A DNA stretch of 23,444 nt. It comes from CBDVAK01 sp965371945 (GTDB taxonomy: Bacteria > Pseudomonadota > Gammaproteobacteria > Competibacterales > JAHEDQ01). The notes below the pieces were generated by a model. That model was not told the origin of the DNA, ran no database searches, and worked only from the letters and a program-made list of their open reading frames with translations. Positions within the stretch are counted from its first letter, which is position 1, and the number at the start of each line of letters is the position of its first letter. The position numbers and the translations under genes were made by a program. Below are positions 8,050 through 17,207 of this stretch, in pieces. Where the stretch lies: contig CBDVAK010000013.1 in the NCBI GenBank assembly GCA_965371945.1, forward strand, positions 1-23,444, given 5' to 3'.

Positions 8050-10575
8050 TCAGGATGCGTCCGCGTCGCCATCGCCCTGGCCGGGCAACTCGCCGCGGAT
8101 GCGGGGCTGACGTGGTGGTGCGCCGCGATCGGGCCGCGTGTCAGCGGCACCGGTGGCGGGGTGCTGGCCACCATCGCGCAGGGCATCACCCAGTGAACCG
8201 ATATCGCGCAGGTGCAGATCGCGTTGTGGAAACGGGATTGCAATCCCCGCATCCCGCAATGCGGTGCTGATCGCGAACCGGAGTTCACTGGTGACGATCA
8301 GCCGGTTGTCGACATCCGCTACGAAGCCCCGGCATTCGAAATCAAGGCTGCTGTCTCCGAAGTTGACGAAAATGACATAAGGCTCGGGGAAGGCCAGAAT
8401 CTGCGAGTGTTGGCGCAGACACCTGAGCAGCACCTCGTTCACCTTTATCAGGTCCGAGCCGTAGGCGATTCCTACCGGTACCTCCAGCCGGCCGTGGCGG
8501 TTCTTCAGCGTGTTGTTGACAACGGCCGAGGAAACCAGCTCCGAGTTCGGGATGATCACGGTGGCACGGGTGAAGGTTTCCACCTCTGTGGAGCGGATAT
8601 TGATGCGTTTCACATAGCCTTCGTGCGCGCCGACCCGTATCCAGTCCCCCACGCTGACCGGGTGCTCGATCAGCAGGATCAGACCGGACACGAAATTATT
8701 GACGACATTTTGCAATCCGAAACCGATTCCGACCGAAAGCGCGCCGGCGATGATGGCGACGTTCTGGAAATTGAGACCCAGCGCGCCGAACGCCGCCACC
8801 GACGCCAGAATGACACCGACGAAGCCGATGCCGGTGGTGATCGAGTGCTGCAGGTACGGTTGTATCTGCGTACGCGGCAGAAAACTGTCGCCGAGCCAGT
8901 TCTGCAGCAATCGTGTCAGGGTCAGGATGATTCCGAACAGGACGATCGAACTGGCGATATCTCTCGGTGCGATGGTGATATCACCGACACTCAGGCCCTG
9001 TGCGGCGGTGAGCAGCAGCAGCTTGATGCTGTCCCATTCCATGCCCCAGGCCCTCAGCAGCAGTATCGCCATGGCGCTGAATAGCACCACGTTGGTCACC
9101 ACCTTGGCCCAGAACACCATCACGTCATTGGCCTGTTCGCTCAGTGCCAGCGAGCGTTGCAGCAGATTGTGGCGTCTGCGGCTGGTTCCCATCACCAGTT
9201 CGATCAGTTCAGCGAGGATTTCGCGCAGCAGCAGTGTCAGCGCGATCAGCAGACCGGTAAACAATACCGCCCAGGTCACATGGTCGGAGAGTGTTCTGTA
9301 ACCCAGCGCCGCAAGCACCGGCACCGATGAGATCACCAGTGCCAGCAGCACGATGACCACGTTGACGATCCTGTTGCCCCCCATGGCCTGCTCATCGGTG
9401 TCACGGCTTTCGGGTCGCCACAGATCGCGGCGTAGCAAGGACAGCAGCAGAGCGGCGACAATGGTGTTGAGCACCAGCGAGTTGATGGCTGCCAGTTCCG
9501 GCGCCGGAGCAGACAGATCGGTTTTCAGGAATCCCACGAAAATCCCGAAGGAAACGACCGCGGCCAGGGCCAGCAGGCGTTTTCCGATCAGTTTCGAGGC
9601 CTCCGGGGCAACCGGGACGATTCGCCACTGGGTGGCGTCCGGTGAAAATCCCGCCAGCACCAGCAGCGACAGCCACAGAAACAATGACAGGCTGAACAGC
9701 GTGCCGGTGACCAGGGTGGCGACACCCCCGGTAACCAGCTCCGTGGGTAACGCCACGAACAACAGCAGCAGGGTGATGGTGGGAATCAGTCCACGCGCCA
9801 GACCTTCCACGAAGACTGCAGTCAGGCGGCGGCCGTAGGATGGCTCGGTCACATCGTGGTTGCGTCCAAACCGGCGTAGCAGCCATCGACGCAGCGGCCA
9901 CAAGGCGATCATCAACAGCAATGGCACCAGCAACAGTCGCAGCCGCGACGAAAACCGGTACCCTGCCTGCCGGGCCCGTTCGATGCCGCGACCGATACTG
10001 CCGGTGAAGTGCCCGATCAGGGACTGCCACTGTGCGGCGCCGGCCCGGAATACCTGCAGCGACAGCGGCGATGGACCGAGTTGGGCGTACTGCGTCCAGC
10101 GTCTGACCCGGCGGGCGTGGGTCAGATCTATCAGCAGTAGTTCGGCTTCGGTGGCTGCCAGCGCAGCTGTCTGGGTGCGGGCCCGGTAGAACGCTTCGTC
10201 CTGTTGCAATTGCTCGCGCAGTTGCCGGATCCGGTCGGTCTCGGCATGGTCCGATTCAGGGGCGGGGCCCAGCGCCTCCAATCTGTGCGTGGCCCTCTGC
10301 AATTGCCGCTCGGCGAGATTGCCCCGTTGCCCCGCTTCGCGACGGATTGTGTCGACACGATCGGTGATCGCGGCGATTCTGTCGCGGGTCAGTTCCGGCT
10401 GGGCGATGTCGATGCGCGCCTGGGACAGCACATCGAGCCACTCCTGTGTCACCAGCCCGAACGGCCGCTGTGGCCTCTGGATCTGCGCCAGTGCGGTATT
10501 GACGCACACCAGCAGCACGATCAGCACGGCGATCTTCGGTCCCCGACCGGGTATCGATGCGGCAATGGCGGTCAT
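8050..10575 (-). CDS. Large MscS-family mechanosensitive channel with DUF3772-like N-terminal region
   Basis: Inner membrane channel that opens under membrane tension and releases solutes on osmotic downshock. From ATG 10575 the product is 841 residues: a signal peptide (IAVLIVLLVCVNTALAQ), a periplasmic helical region of about 150 residues resembling DUF3772, then roughly ten membrane segments. The pore helix IIAGALSVGIGFGLQNVVNN and following FVSGLILLIEHPVSVGDWI (from about residue 605) are the MscS signature. A cytoplasmic beta domain (VIIPNSELVSS) and alpha/beta domain follow, ending in a charged Gly/Pro-rich tail. The architecture resembles MscK/MscM-type long channels but with a shorter periplasmic part. 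A GTG at 10620 would add 15 residues; neither start has a clear ribosome binding site, and ATG places the signal peptide normally. Confidence 0.92.
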   Translation of the reverse strand: MTAIAASIPGRGPKIAVLIVLLVCVNTALAQIQRPQRPFGLVTQEWLDVLSQARIDIAQPELTRDRIAAITDRVDTIRREAGQRGNLAERQLQRATHRLEALGPAPESDHAETDRIRQLREQLQQDEAFYRARTQTAALAATEAELLLIDLTHARRVRRWTQYAQLGPSPLSLQVFRAGAAQWQSLIGHFTGSIGRGIERARQAGYRFSSRLRLLLVPLLLMIALWPLRRWLLRRFGRNHDVTEPSYGRRLTAVFVEGLARGLIPTITLLLLFVALPTELVTGGVATLVTGTLFSLSLFLWLSLLVLAGFSPDATQWRIVPVAPEASKLIGKRLLALAAVVSFGIFVGFLKTDLSAPAPELAAINSLVLNTIVAALLLSLLRRDLWRPESRDTDEQAMGGNRIVNVVIVLLALVISSVPVLAALGYRTLSDHVTWAVLFTGLLIALTLLLREILAELIELVMGTSRRRHNLLQRSLALSEQANDVMVFWAKVVTNVVLFSAMAILLLRAWGMEWDSIKLLLLTAAQGLSVGDITIAPRDIASSIVLFGIILTLTRLLQNWLGDSFLPRTQIQPYLQHSITTGIGFVGVILASVAAFGALGLNFQNVAIIAGALSVGIGFGLQNVVNNFVSGLILLIEHPVSVGDWIRVGAHEGYVKRINIRSTEVETFTRATVIIPNSELVSSAVVNNTLKNRHGRLEVPVGIAYGSDLIKVNEVLLRCLRQHSQILAFPEPYVIFVNFGDSSLDFECRGFVADVDNRLIVTSELRFAISTALRDAGIAIPFPQRDLHLRDIGSLGDALRDGGQHPATGAADTRPDRGAPPRQPRIRGELPGQGDGDADAS

Positions 10576-10762
10576 TCCCGGCAGTGTAGTGAGTTGCGTC
10601 AGTCGTTGCGAGAAACGCACCCCTGCAATCGTCCCAGGTCGTGCGCTGGAAGTGGAAGGTCGCGACAGGGCAAGAACCGTTTGCTACACACCGTATGCTC
10701 ATCACGCTTGGGCCCGCGATTGTGGTCGCATGGGCTCGCCGAATCTTACCCGGGGGGATGGC

Positions 10763-12016
10763 TTGGCAAACCGGTATTCGTTGTTCAGCCTGGCTCGCAA
10801 TGCATTCAGCGAGCACAGGAACTGGGATGCCGCATGGCGTAGCCCGCAGCCGAAGCCACGCTACGACGTGATCATCGTTGGTGGTGGCGGCCACGGGCTG
10901 GCGAGCGCTTACTATCTGGCCCGGGAGCATGGTATTCGCAATGTCGCGGTACTGGAGAAAGGCTACCTTGGTGGCGGTAACACCGGGCGCAATACCACCA
11001 TCGTGCGTTCCAACTATCTGTGGGACGAATCGGCCGGCTTGTACGAAAAATCGCTACAGCTCTGGGAGGGGCTGAGTCAGGAACTGAATTTCAATGTCAT
11101 GTTCAGCCAGCGCGGTGTCTACAGCCTTGTACACAGTCTCCAGGAAGTGCGCGATGTGCAGCGTAGAATCAGTGCCAACCAGCTCAACGGCATCGACAGT
11201 GAATGGGTGACGACTGAGCAGATTCGCCGCAGTGTGCCGTTGCTGGATGTGTCCCGCCAGGCACGCTACCCGATCCTGGGGGCCTCGTTGCAACGCCGCG
11301 CGGGAGTCGCCCGGCACGATGCCGTGGCCTGGGGTTACGCTCGCGCGGCCGATGGTCTGGGAGTCGATATCATCCAGCAATGCGAAGTCACCGGTATTCG
11401 CCGTGACCAGGGCAGGGTGACCGGGGTCGAGACCAGTCGTGGCACCATCGAGGCGCTCAAAGTGGGCGTGGTGACCGCCGGCCACTCCGGTGTTCTGGCC
11501 GAGATGGCCGGGTTTCGACTGCCGCTGGAGAGTCATCCGCTGCAAGCACTGGTGTCGGAGCCACTGAAGCCGGTGCTGGACACTGTGATCATGTCCAACG
11601 CTGTGCACGGCTATATCAGTCAGTCGGACAAGGGTGAGCTGGTGATTGGCGCCGGCATCGACAGTTTCTGCGGCTACGGGCAGCGCGGCAGTCTGGCGGT
11701 CATCGAAGGCACCATGCAGGCAATCAAGGAGCTGTTCCCCGCTTTCAGCAGGGTGCGGATGTTGCGGCAGTGGGGTGGCATCGTCGATACCTGTCCCGAT
11801 GCTTGCCCCATCATCGGCGAGACCCCGGTGCGGGGGCTCTATTTCAACTGTGGTTGGGGAACCGGCGGGTTCAAGGCCACACCGGGCTCCGGCTGGGTAT
11901 TCGCCCATACTATTGCCGAGGGCAGGCCACATGCGTTGAATGCGCCGTTTTCGCTGCAGCGATTCGAGACCGGTCAGCTTATCGACGAGCACGGCGCGGC
12001 CGGAGTCGCCCACTAG
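10763..12016 (+). CDS. soxB: Sarcosine oxidase, beta subunit
   Basis: Catalytic flavoprotein subunit of the heterotetrameric sarcosine oxidase, which demethylates sarcosine to glycine and passes the C1 unit to tetrahydrofolate, producing H2O2. At 417 residues it matches the usual subunit length. It opens with RYSLFSLARNAFSEHRNW and the FAD-binding motif DVIIVGGGGHGLASAYYLA, followed by EKGYLGGGNTGRNTTIVRSNY. RHDAVAWGYAR (His about 185) is the conserved site where FMN is covalently attached in characterised enzymes. The frame is open far upstream, but the family N-terminus places the start at TTG 10763, with a G-rich ribosome binding site GGGGGG (10752-10757). An in-frame ATG at 10730 lacks such a site. 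First gene of soxBDAG. Confidence 0.95.
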   Translation: MANRYSLFSLARNAFSEHRNWDAAWRSPQPKPRYDVIIVGGGGHGLASAYYLAREHGIRNVAVLEKGYLGGGNTGRNTTIVRSNYLWDESAGLYEKSLQLWEGLSQELNFNVMFSQRGVYSLVHSLQEVRDVQRRISANQLNGIDSEWVTTEQIRRSVPLLDVSRQARYPILGASLQRRAGVARHDAVAWGYARAADGLGVDIIQQCEVTGIRRDQGRVTGVETSRGTIEALKVGVVTAGHSGVLAEMAGFRLPLESHPLQALVSEPLKPVLDTVIMSNAVHGYISQSDKGELVIGAGIDSFCGYGQRGSLAVIEGTMQAIKELFPAFSRVRMLRQWGGIVDTCPDACPIIGETPVRGLYFNCGWGTGGFKATPGSGWVFAHTIAEGRPHALNAPFSLQRFETGQLIDEHGAAGVAH

Positions 12017-12027
12017 GAGCCTGTCCC

Positions 12028-12318
12028 ATGTTACTGATCGACTGTCCCTGGTGTGGGCCGCGCGAGCAGACCGAGTTCTCCTATGGCGGCGAGGCACATA
12101 TCCAGCGCCCGCCGGATCCCCAGAGCGTGTCGGATCAGGACTGGGGCGAGTATTTGTTCGTACGCACCAATCCCAAGGGTCGACACCGCGAGCAGTGGTG
12201 CCACAGTCACGGTTGCCGGCGCTGGTTCAATGTCGAGCGTGACACCGTGAGTTACCAAATTCATGCGGTCTACCGTATTGGTGAGCCGCCGCCGGGAGGT
12301 CGTGATGACCGATCATGA
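12028..12318 (+). CDS. soxD: Sarcosine oxidase, delta subunit
   Basis: Small zinc-binding structural subunit of heterotetrameric sarcosine oxidase, 96 residues. It opens MLLIDCPWCGPREQTEF. Cysteines 6 and 9, His 59 and Cys 63 (in WCHSHGCRRWF) sit exactly where the zinc ligands lie in characterised delta subunits. ATG 12028 has AGGAG (12015-12019) 8 bases upstream, overlapping the soxB stop. The 3' end overlaps the start of soxA by 14 bases, implying translational coupling and balanced subunit production. Confidence 0.96.
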   Translation: MLLIDCPWCGPREQTEFSYGGEAHIQRPPDPQSVSDQDWGEYLFVRTNPKGRHREQWCHSHGCRRWFNVERDTVSYQIHAVYRIGEPPPGGRDDRS

Positions 12319-15300
12319 CGGTGGTCCGTGCCGGCTCCCGGCCGGGGGCCGCGTGGACCATGACCAACCGTTGACGTTTCGTTTCAACGGTCGCTCGCTG
12401 CCCGGGCTGCAGGGAGACACGCTGGCTTCGGCACTGCTGGCCAACGACGTTCGAATAGTGGGCCGAAGCTTCAAATACCATCGCCCGCGCGGGATTGTTG
12501 GCAGCGGCGCCGAAGAGCCCAACGCCATCCTGCAGATCGGTACGGGTGCCACCACGCTGCCCGACCAGCGAGCGACACAGGTGGCGCTTTACCAAGGGCT
12601 GGAGGCTCGCACGATCAACTGCTGGCCGGGTCCCGGTTTTGATCTGATGGCGGTGACCGGCTGGTTTTCGAGACTGCTGCCCGCGGGCTTTTATTACAAG
12701 ACCTTTATGTGGCCAAGGAGTTTCTGGCCGCGCTATGAGGCCCGCATTCGCAATGCGGCCGGTCTGGGGCTGGCACCGCTGCAGCCCGATCCGGACCGCT
12801 ACGACAAGATCAACAACCATTGCGACGTGCTGGTGGTGGGTGCCGGTCCCGCCGGGCTCGCGGCGGCAGTGGCGGCCGGCCGCAGCGGTGCCCGGGTGAT
12901 GCTGGTCGACGAGCAGGAGGAGCCCGGTGGCAGTCTGCTGGCCGGTCAGGGTCTGATCGAGTCGGCCCCGAGCGCGGAATGGCTGCAACAGATGCTGGCG
13001 GAACTGGCTGCAATGCCGGAAGTCCGCGTACTTCCCAGGGCCACCGCGTTCGGCTATTACGACCACAATTTTCTGGCGGTCGCGGAGCGACTCACCGACC
13101 ACCTGCCGGCAGGCGCCGGCAGCGGCCCGCGGCAGCGTTTGTGGCGGATTCGGGCGGCGCAGGTGGTGCTTGCCACCGGGGCCATCGAGCGGCCGCTGGT
13201 GTTTGCCAACAACGATCGACCGGGGGTCATGCTGGCTTCAGCGGTGTCCACCTATGTCAACCGCTATGCCGTGGTGCCCGGACAGCAGGCCGTGGTTTTC
13301 ACCAACAACGACAGTGCTTACCAGACGGTACTGGATTTGCTGGCGGTGGGAGTGAGTGTCAACGCGGCGGTCGATGTGCGCCCGGAACCGGCCGGGACGC
13401 TGGTCGATCGTGTCCGTGCTGCCGGGGTAGCGGTGCTGGGCGGCCAAGCGGTGGTGGACGCTCAGGGTGGTCGGCGGCTGGAAGGCGTGCGCCTCATGAA
13501 GCTGTCCGCCGACGGCAGGCAACTGCGTGGCGGGCTGCACGGAATCGTCTGTGATCTGCTCGCCATGTCGGGTGGCTGGAGCCCGGTGGTACACCTGCAT
13601 GCACAATCCGGCGGCCGGCCCCGGTTCGATGAACAACAGGCCTGTTTCGTGCCGGGCGTCAGCGTGCAACGTGAATGCTCCGCCGGGTCCGGCAACGGCA
13701 CCTGGACCTTGCGGGACTGTGTCGACGAAGGATTCCAGGCTGGCCTGACGGCTGCTACCGACGCCGGCTGCCGGGCTGCGCCTGGTTGGCGGCCGGCATT
13801 GGCGGAGCCGACGGTCGGACAGCCATTGATGCCTTGCTGGCGGGTTCCGGTGCCCCAGGTCGGGCACGGCGGCAAGCAGTTCGTCGACTATCAGAATGAT
13901 ACCACCGCCGCGGATATCGCCCTGGCGGCCCGCGAGGGTTATCGTTCCATCGAGCATGTCAAGCGTTATACGGCGTTGGGGTTTGGCACCGACCAGGGCA
14001 AGCTTGGCAACATCAACGGCATGGCCATACTGGCCGAGACCCTGGGGCAGGACCTCGCCAGCACCGGCACCACGACTTTTCGGCCAGCCTATACGCCGAC
14101 CACCTTTGCCACCATCGCGGGGCGCGATACCGGCAGCCTGTTCGACCCGGTGCGCCGCACTGCAATTCACGACTGGCATGTGTCGCAGGGAGCCGAATTC
14201 GAGAACGTCGGTCAGTGGAAGCGGCCCTGGTATTATCCGCGTGGCGACGAAACCCTGGAGCAGGCCGTCGCCCGCGAATGTCTGGCGACGCGCAACTCGG
14301 TGGGCATCATGGATGCCACCACGCTCGGCAAGATCGATGTGCGCGGCCCGGATGCCGCCGAGTTTCTCAATCGTGTGTATACCAACGGCTGGAAGAAGCT
14401 GGCGGTGGGCCGTTGTCGTTACGGTCTGATGCTGGGTGAGGACGGCATGATCATGGACGACGGTGTCACCGCCAGGCTGGCGGAGGACCGCTATCACATG
14501 ACCACTACCACCGGTGGTGCGGCATCAGTAATGGCCTGGCTGGAGCGTTGGCTGCAAACCGAATGGCCCGATCTGCAGGTCTATCTGACCTCGGTCACCG
14601 ATCAGTGGGCCGCCATCGGGGTGGCGGGACCGCACAGCCGGGAAGTGGTGGCGGAAGTCTGCGATGGCATCGATTTTGATGCCGAAGCTTTTCCGTTCAT
14701 GTCATGGCGCGACGGGCTGGCCGCGAAGGTGCCGGCGCGGGTGTTCAGAATCAGTTTTTCCGGGGAGCTGTGCTATGAGGTAAACGTGCCCGCGGATTGT
14801 GGCAGGGCAGTGTGGGACGCACTGGTCGTGGCCGGTGAGCGTTTCCACATCACCCCCTACGGTACCGAGACCATGCACGTCCTGCGTGCGGAGAAGGGGT
14901 TCATTATCGTGGGCCAGGATACCGACGGTTCGATGACGCCCGCGGATATGGGCATGGACGGGATGGTTTCGGGCGCCAAGGATTTTCTCGGCAAGCGCTC
15001 GCTGTCGCGTTCCGACTGCCTGCGCGAGGATCGCAAACAACTGGTGGGTCTGCGTACCCTGAAACCGGAGGTGATACTGCCGGAGGGGGCTCAGCTGGTG
15101 AACGACCCGGAGGTGCCCGTACCGGTACCCATGGTCGGGCATGTCACCTCCAGTTACTACAGCGCCTGTCTCGGTCGTTCCATCGCGCTGGCAGTGGTCA
15201 AGGGCGGTCGGGCGCGGGTGGGTGAGCGGGTCTATGCGCCGTTACCGGATGGTCGCATCATGCCCGCGGAAATCTGCGCGCCGGTGTTCTATGATCCGGA

Positions 15301-15322
15301 TGGAGCACGTCAGAATGGTTGA
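12305..15322 (+). CDS. soxA: Sarcosine oxidase, alpha subunit
   Basis: Largest subunit of heterotetrameric sarcosine oxidase; it binds NAD+ and carries the tetrahydrofolate-binding domain that captures the methylene group. The 1005 residues match the family. In order: a ferredoxin-like N-terminal domain (LTFRFNGRSLPGLQGDTLASALLA, about residues 20-100), a dinucleotide-binding domain with DVLVVGAGPAGLAAAVAAG (about 175-190), an oxidoreductase region ending near residue 600, and a GcvT-like aminomethyltransferase domain from about 620 (WKRPWYYPRG, RNSVGIMDATTLGKIDV) to the end. ATG 12305 has GGGAGG just upstream (12294-12299). The first 14 bases overlap soxD and the last 8 overlap soxG, so the four subunits are tightly coupled. 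Confidence 0.96.
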   Translation: MTDHDGGPCRLPAGGRVDHDQPLTFRFNGRSLPGLQGDTLASALLANDVRIVGRSFKYHRPRGIVGSGAEEPNAILQIGTGATTLPDQRATQVALYQGLEARTINCWPGPGFDLMAVTGWFSRLLPAGFYYKTFMWPRSFWPRYEARIRNAAGLGLAPLQPDPDRYDKINNHCDVLVVGAGPAGLAAAVAAGRSGARVMLVDEQEEPGGSLLAGQGLIESAPSAEWLQQMLAELAAMPEVRVLPRATAFGYYDHNFLAVAERLTDHLPAGAGSGPRQRLWRIRAAQVVLATGAIERPLVFANNDRPGVMLASAVSTYVNRYAVVPGQQAVVFTNNDSAYQTVLDLLAVGVSVNAAVDVRPEPAGTLVDRVRAAGVAVLGGQAVVDAQGGRRLEGVRLMKLSADGRQLRGGLHGIVCDLLAMSGGWSPVVHLHAQSGGRPRFDEQQACFVPGVSVQRECSAGSGNGTWTLRDCVDEGFQAGLTAATDAGCRAAPGWRPALAEPTVGQPLMPCWRVPVPQVGHGGKQFVDYQNDTTAADIALAAREGYRSIEHVKRYTALGFGTDQGKLGNINGMAILAETLGQDLASTGTTTFRPAYTPTTFATIAGRDTGSLFDPVRRTAIHDWHVSQGAEFENVGQWKRPWYYPRGDETLEQAVARECLATRNSVGIMDATTLGKIDVRGPDAAEFLNRVYTNGWKKLAVGRCRYGLMLGEDGMIMDDGVTARLAEDRYHMTTTTGGAASVMAWLERWLQTEWPDLQVYLTSVTDQWAAIGVAGPHSREVVAEVCDGIDFDAEAFPFMSWRDGLAAKVPARVFRISFSGELCYEVNVPADCGRAVWDALVVAGERFHITPYGTETMHVLRAEKGFIIVGQDTDGSMTPADMGMDGMVSGAKDFLGKRSLSRSDCLREDRKQLVGLRTLKPEVILPEGAQLVNDPEVPVPVPMVGHVTSSYYSACLGRSIALAVVKGGRARVGERVYAPLPDGRIMPAEICAPVFYDPDGARQNG

Positions 15323-15905
15323 AACCGTGGTATCCGAGAGCCCACTTGCAGGGGTGGCCAGCGCCGGCATTCGCTTGCCGGGTCTGGAGATCAGCGAGCG
15401 TCCCGGCCTGGGGCACTTCAATCTGCGTCTCGATCCTGCCGTCAGGGGTATGCGGCCAGCGCTGCGCAAGGTGCTGGGCGTGGCCTTGCCGATGACGCCC
15501 AATACCACCGCGGCGAGCGAGGATGTGGCGGTACTCTGGCTGGGACCCGACGAGTGGCTGTTGCTGACTCCCGCCGCAACCCGCGGCGAATGGCCGGATC
15601 GTATCGAGTCGGTGCTGGCCGGGCGTTTTTTTGCGTTCAACGACATCAGCAGCGGGCAGACCGTGGTGTCGGTACGGGGCGAGGCGAGCCGGGGGCTGCT
15701 CTCCAGGGGCTGCAGTCTGGATCTGCATCCGCGCGTATTCACACCGGGTTTATGCGCGCAGACCCTGTTTGCGAAGACAACCGTGACCTTGTGCCAGTGG
15801 GACGATCGGCCACCCGCCTTTGAGCTGGTGGTGCGGCGCAGCTATGCGCACTATCTGTGGTCCTGGCTGCAAGATGCCAGTGCCGACGCGGCAGCCCATG
15901 GCTGA
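15315..15905 (+). CDS. soxG: Sarcosine oxidase, gamma subunit
   Basis: Smallest folate-domain-like subunit of heterotetrameric sarcosine oxidase, 196 residues, last gene of the operon. It begins MVETVVSESPLAG and contains VLWLGPDEWLLL and FNDISSGQTVVSVRGEASRGLLSRGCSLDL, which are characteristic of SoxG. ATG 15315 has GGAG 9 bases upstream and overlaps the soxA stop by 8 bases; an ATG at 15300 would have no such site. Genes that often accompany this operon (glyA, folD, purU, serine dehydratase) are absent: a repeat element and an unrelated hydrolase follow. Confidence 0.93.
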   Translation: MVETVVSESPLAGVASAGIRLPGLEISERPGLGHFNLRLDPAVRGMRPALRKVLGVALPMTPNTTAASEDVAVLWLGPDEWLLLTPAATRGEWPDRIESVLAGRFFAFNDISSGQTVVSVRGEASRGLLSRGCSLDLHPRVFTPGLCAQTLFAKTTVTLCQWDDRPPAFELVVRRSYAHYLWSWLQDASADAAAHG

Positions 15906-15988
15906 GGCCGCCGGGTCCTGGTCCCCGGGCCACGGAGTCTTCGCGCGGGTATCCATTGCTACGACGAGAGTGCTACTTGTGCGGCGTC

Positions 15989-16090
15989 GGGTGCGGGTAG
16001 TGCGTGCCAGGGGACGCCGTGAATACGTCCCTGTAGGCTTGACGGCGGCATCCCTGCCGCCGACACCCCTGGCACGCACCACCCGCACCC
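15989..16090. repeat. Nested palindromic intergenic repeat (102 bp)
   Basis: A long inverted repeat fills the middle of the 242-bp gap between soxG and the hydrolase gene. The 25-base arms 15989-16013 and 16066-16090 are complementary at 24 of 25 positions. Inside lie two more hairpins: GGGACG/CGTCCC (16011-16016 and 16026-16031) and a perfect 8-bp stem CGGCGGCA/TGCCGCCG with loop TCCC (16043-16062). The whole could fold as a cloverleaf-like structure in RNA or a cruciform in DNA. It encodes nothing evident. The central part (ACGTCCCTGTAGGC and GCGGCATCC...GCCG) resembles palindromic repeats I recall from intergenic regions of many gammaproteobacteria. No target-site duplication is evident at the edges. 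Confidence 0.85.
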
Positions 16091-16147
16091 CTGGTTCACG
16101 GCTGGCGGGCTGTATCCCCACGATGCTGATCGGTCGGGACGGTACTG

Positions 16148-17101
16148 ATGCTGGCTAGGGCGCTGCGGATCGACTTGATCGTCGAACTCTTGGTCTACGC
16201 GCTGGCGGTCTGGTGGCTTTGTCCGCGCGGGGATTGTCCACCGGTGCTGCCGGTCGTCGCTGCGATCGGGATCTATCTGCTGTTGCGGCTGTTGTTCATG
16301 CTGGTGGGTTTCTCGACCGCCAGACGGTATTGGGAGCCCACGCCCAAGCCGCTCGGCCTGGTCGGTGGCCTGCGACTGGTATTGGGTGAGTGGCTGACCA
16401 GCCTGGCGGTGTACACGGTATTGCACCCGCTGGAACCATGGCTCAACCGCGAGCGCACCGGCCAGGGTACGCGGGACACGGTGGTTCCCGTGGTGCTGGT
16501 GCATGGCTTCATGTGCAATGGCGCGGTCTGGTGGTCGGTGCGCAGGCGGTTGCGCAAAGCCGGGTACCCGGCACACCATGCCTTGACGCTGGAACCGTTG
16601 TTCAACGATATCGACGCGTATGCGACGCAATTGGCTGCCTATGTCGAACGGGTGCGGAACCAGCATGGCGTCGATCGGGTGCTGCTGGTCGCGCACAGCA
16701 TGGGTGGGCTGGTCGCCAGAACCTATGTGGAACGCCTGGGAGGCGCTGCCAGGGTCAGCGGTGTGCTGACCCTGGGGTCGCCCCACCATGGCACCGCGCT
16801 GGCCGCGATGATGACGGGGCGTAATGTGCAACAGATGCGCCTCGACAATGATTGGCTCCAACAGCTCAACCAGGAATCCGAGGCGCGGCCGGCGGTCGCG
16901 CTGACCAGCATCCGCACCTGGCACGACAACATCGTGGTGCCGCAGTCCACATCGCTGCTGTCCGGTGCGCGCAACCGGTCCATCACCGGCGTCGGCCATC
17001 TGAGCATGCTTTTTTCGCGGCACAGCCAGGATGTTCTCATCGCCGAACTCGACCGATTGTGCGCGGCGGCCATTCCGACCGGAGATCACGCCCCACGGTG
17101 A
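16148..17101 (+). CDS. Membrane-anchored alpha/beta hydrolase, lipase-like
   Basis: Probable esterase or lipase, 317 residues. The N-terminus has two hydrophobic segments (about residues 9-25 and 35-55), suggesting a membrane anchor with the catalytic domain following. The oxyanion region VVLVHGFMCNG (115-124), nucleophile elbow AHSMGG (Ser 184), GSPHHGT (210-216), Asp 260 in WHDNIVV and His 284 in GVGHLSM make a complete catalytic triad. HG and SPHHGT resemble triacylglycerol lipases of the PGAP1/LipA type. ATG 16148 has a modest GGGACGG upstream. It stands alone between the palindromic repeat and the phasin gene. Its substrate is unknown: storage lipid or membrane lipid esters are reasonable guesses. 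No lipase foldase partner gene is nearby. Confidence 0.87.
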   Translation: MLARALRIDLIVELLVYALAVWWLCPRGDCPPVLPVVAAIGIYLLLRLLFMLVGFSTARRYWEPTPKPLGLVGGLRLVLGEWLTSLAVYTVLHPLEPWLNRERTGQGTRDTVVPVVLVHGFMCNGAVWWSVRRRLRKAGYPAHHALTLEPLFNDIDAYATQLAAYVERVRNQHGVDRVLLVAHSMGGLVARTYVERLGGAARVSGVLTLGSPHHGTALAAMMTGRNVQQMRLDNDWLQQLNQESEARPAVALTSIRTWHDNIVVPQSTSLLSGARNRSITGVGHLSMLFSRHSQDVLIAELDRLCAAAIPTGDHAPR

Positions 17102-17207
17102 GCAGTACGAGCCCCCGCCCGGGTTCCTCACGTCCACCGGTGAGTCGTGCACGCTAGTGTGTTTGTTCTAATTCCCCGGTCTACAGTCATCGCCAGATTT
17201 CACACAG

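Noticed and set aside
8212..9084. Plus-strand open frame of 290 residues opposite the MscS-type channel
   Set aside because: It lies over the conserved pore and cytoplasmic domains of the channel and is rich in Asp/Gln/Arg/His as expected of antisense.
10289..10762. Upstream extension of the soxB reading frame by about 158 residues
   Set aside because: SoxB homologues begin at the RYSLFSL region; the extension overlaps the 5' end of the divergent channel gene and has no family features.
11054..12097. Minus-strand open frame of 347 residues opposite soxB
   Set aside because: It is antisense to a full-length soxB, with composition of a shadow frame and no recognisable motif.
13238..14497. Minus-strand open frame of 419 residues inside soxA
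   Set aside because: soxA is full length and unbroken here; the antisense frame shows no domain.
15989..16090. The nested palindrome as a simple terminator for soxG
   Set aside because: It is far longer than a terminator stem, has three nested stems and lacks a T tract on the soxG strand, although it may incidentally stop transcription.
15959..17152. Minus-strand open frame of 397 residues opposite the hydrolase gene
   Set aside because: It is a mirror of a convincing hydrolase with an intact catalytic triad; its Gln/Arg/His/Pro-rich translation is typical of antisense of GC-rich coding DNA.
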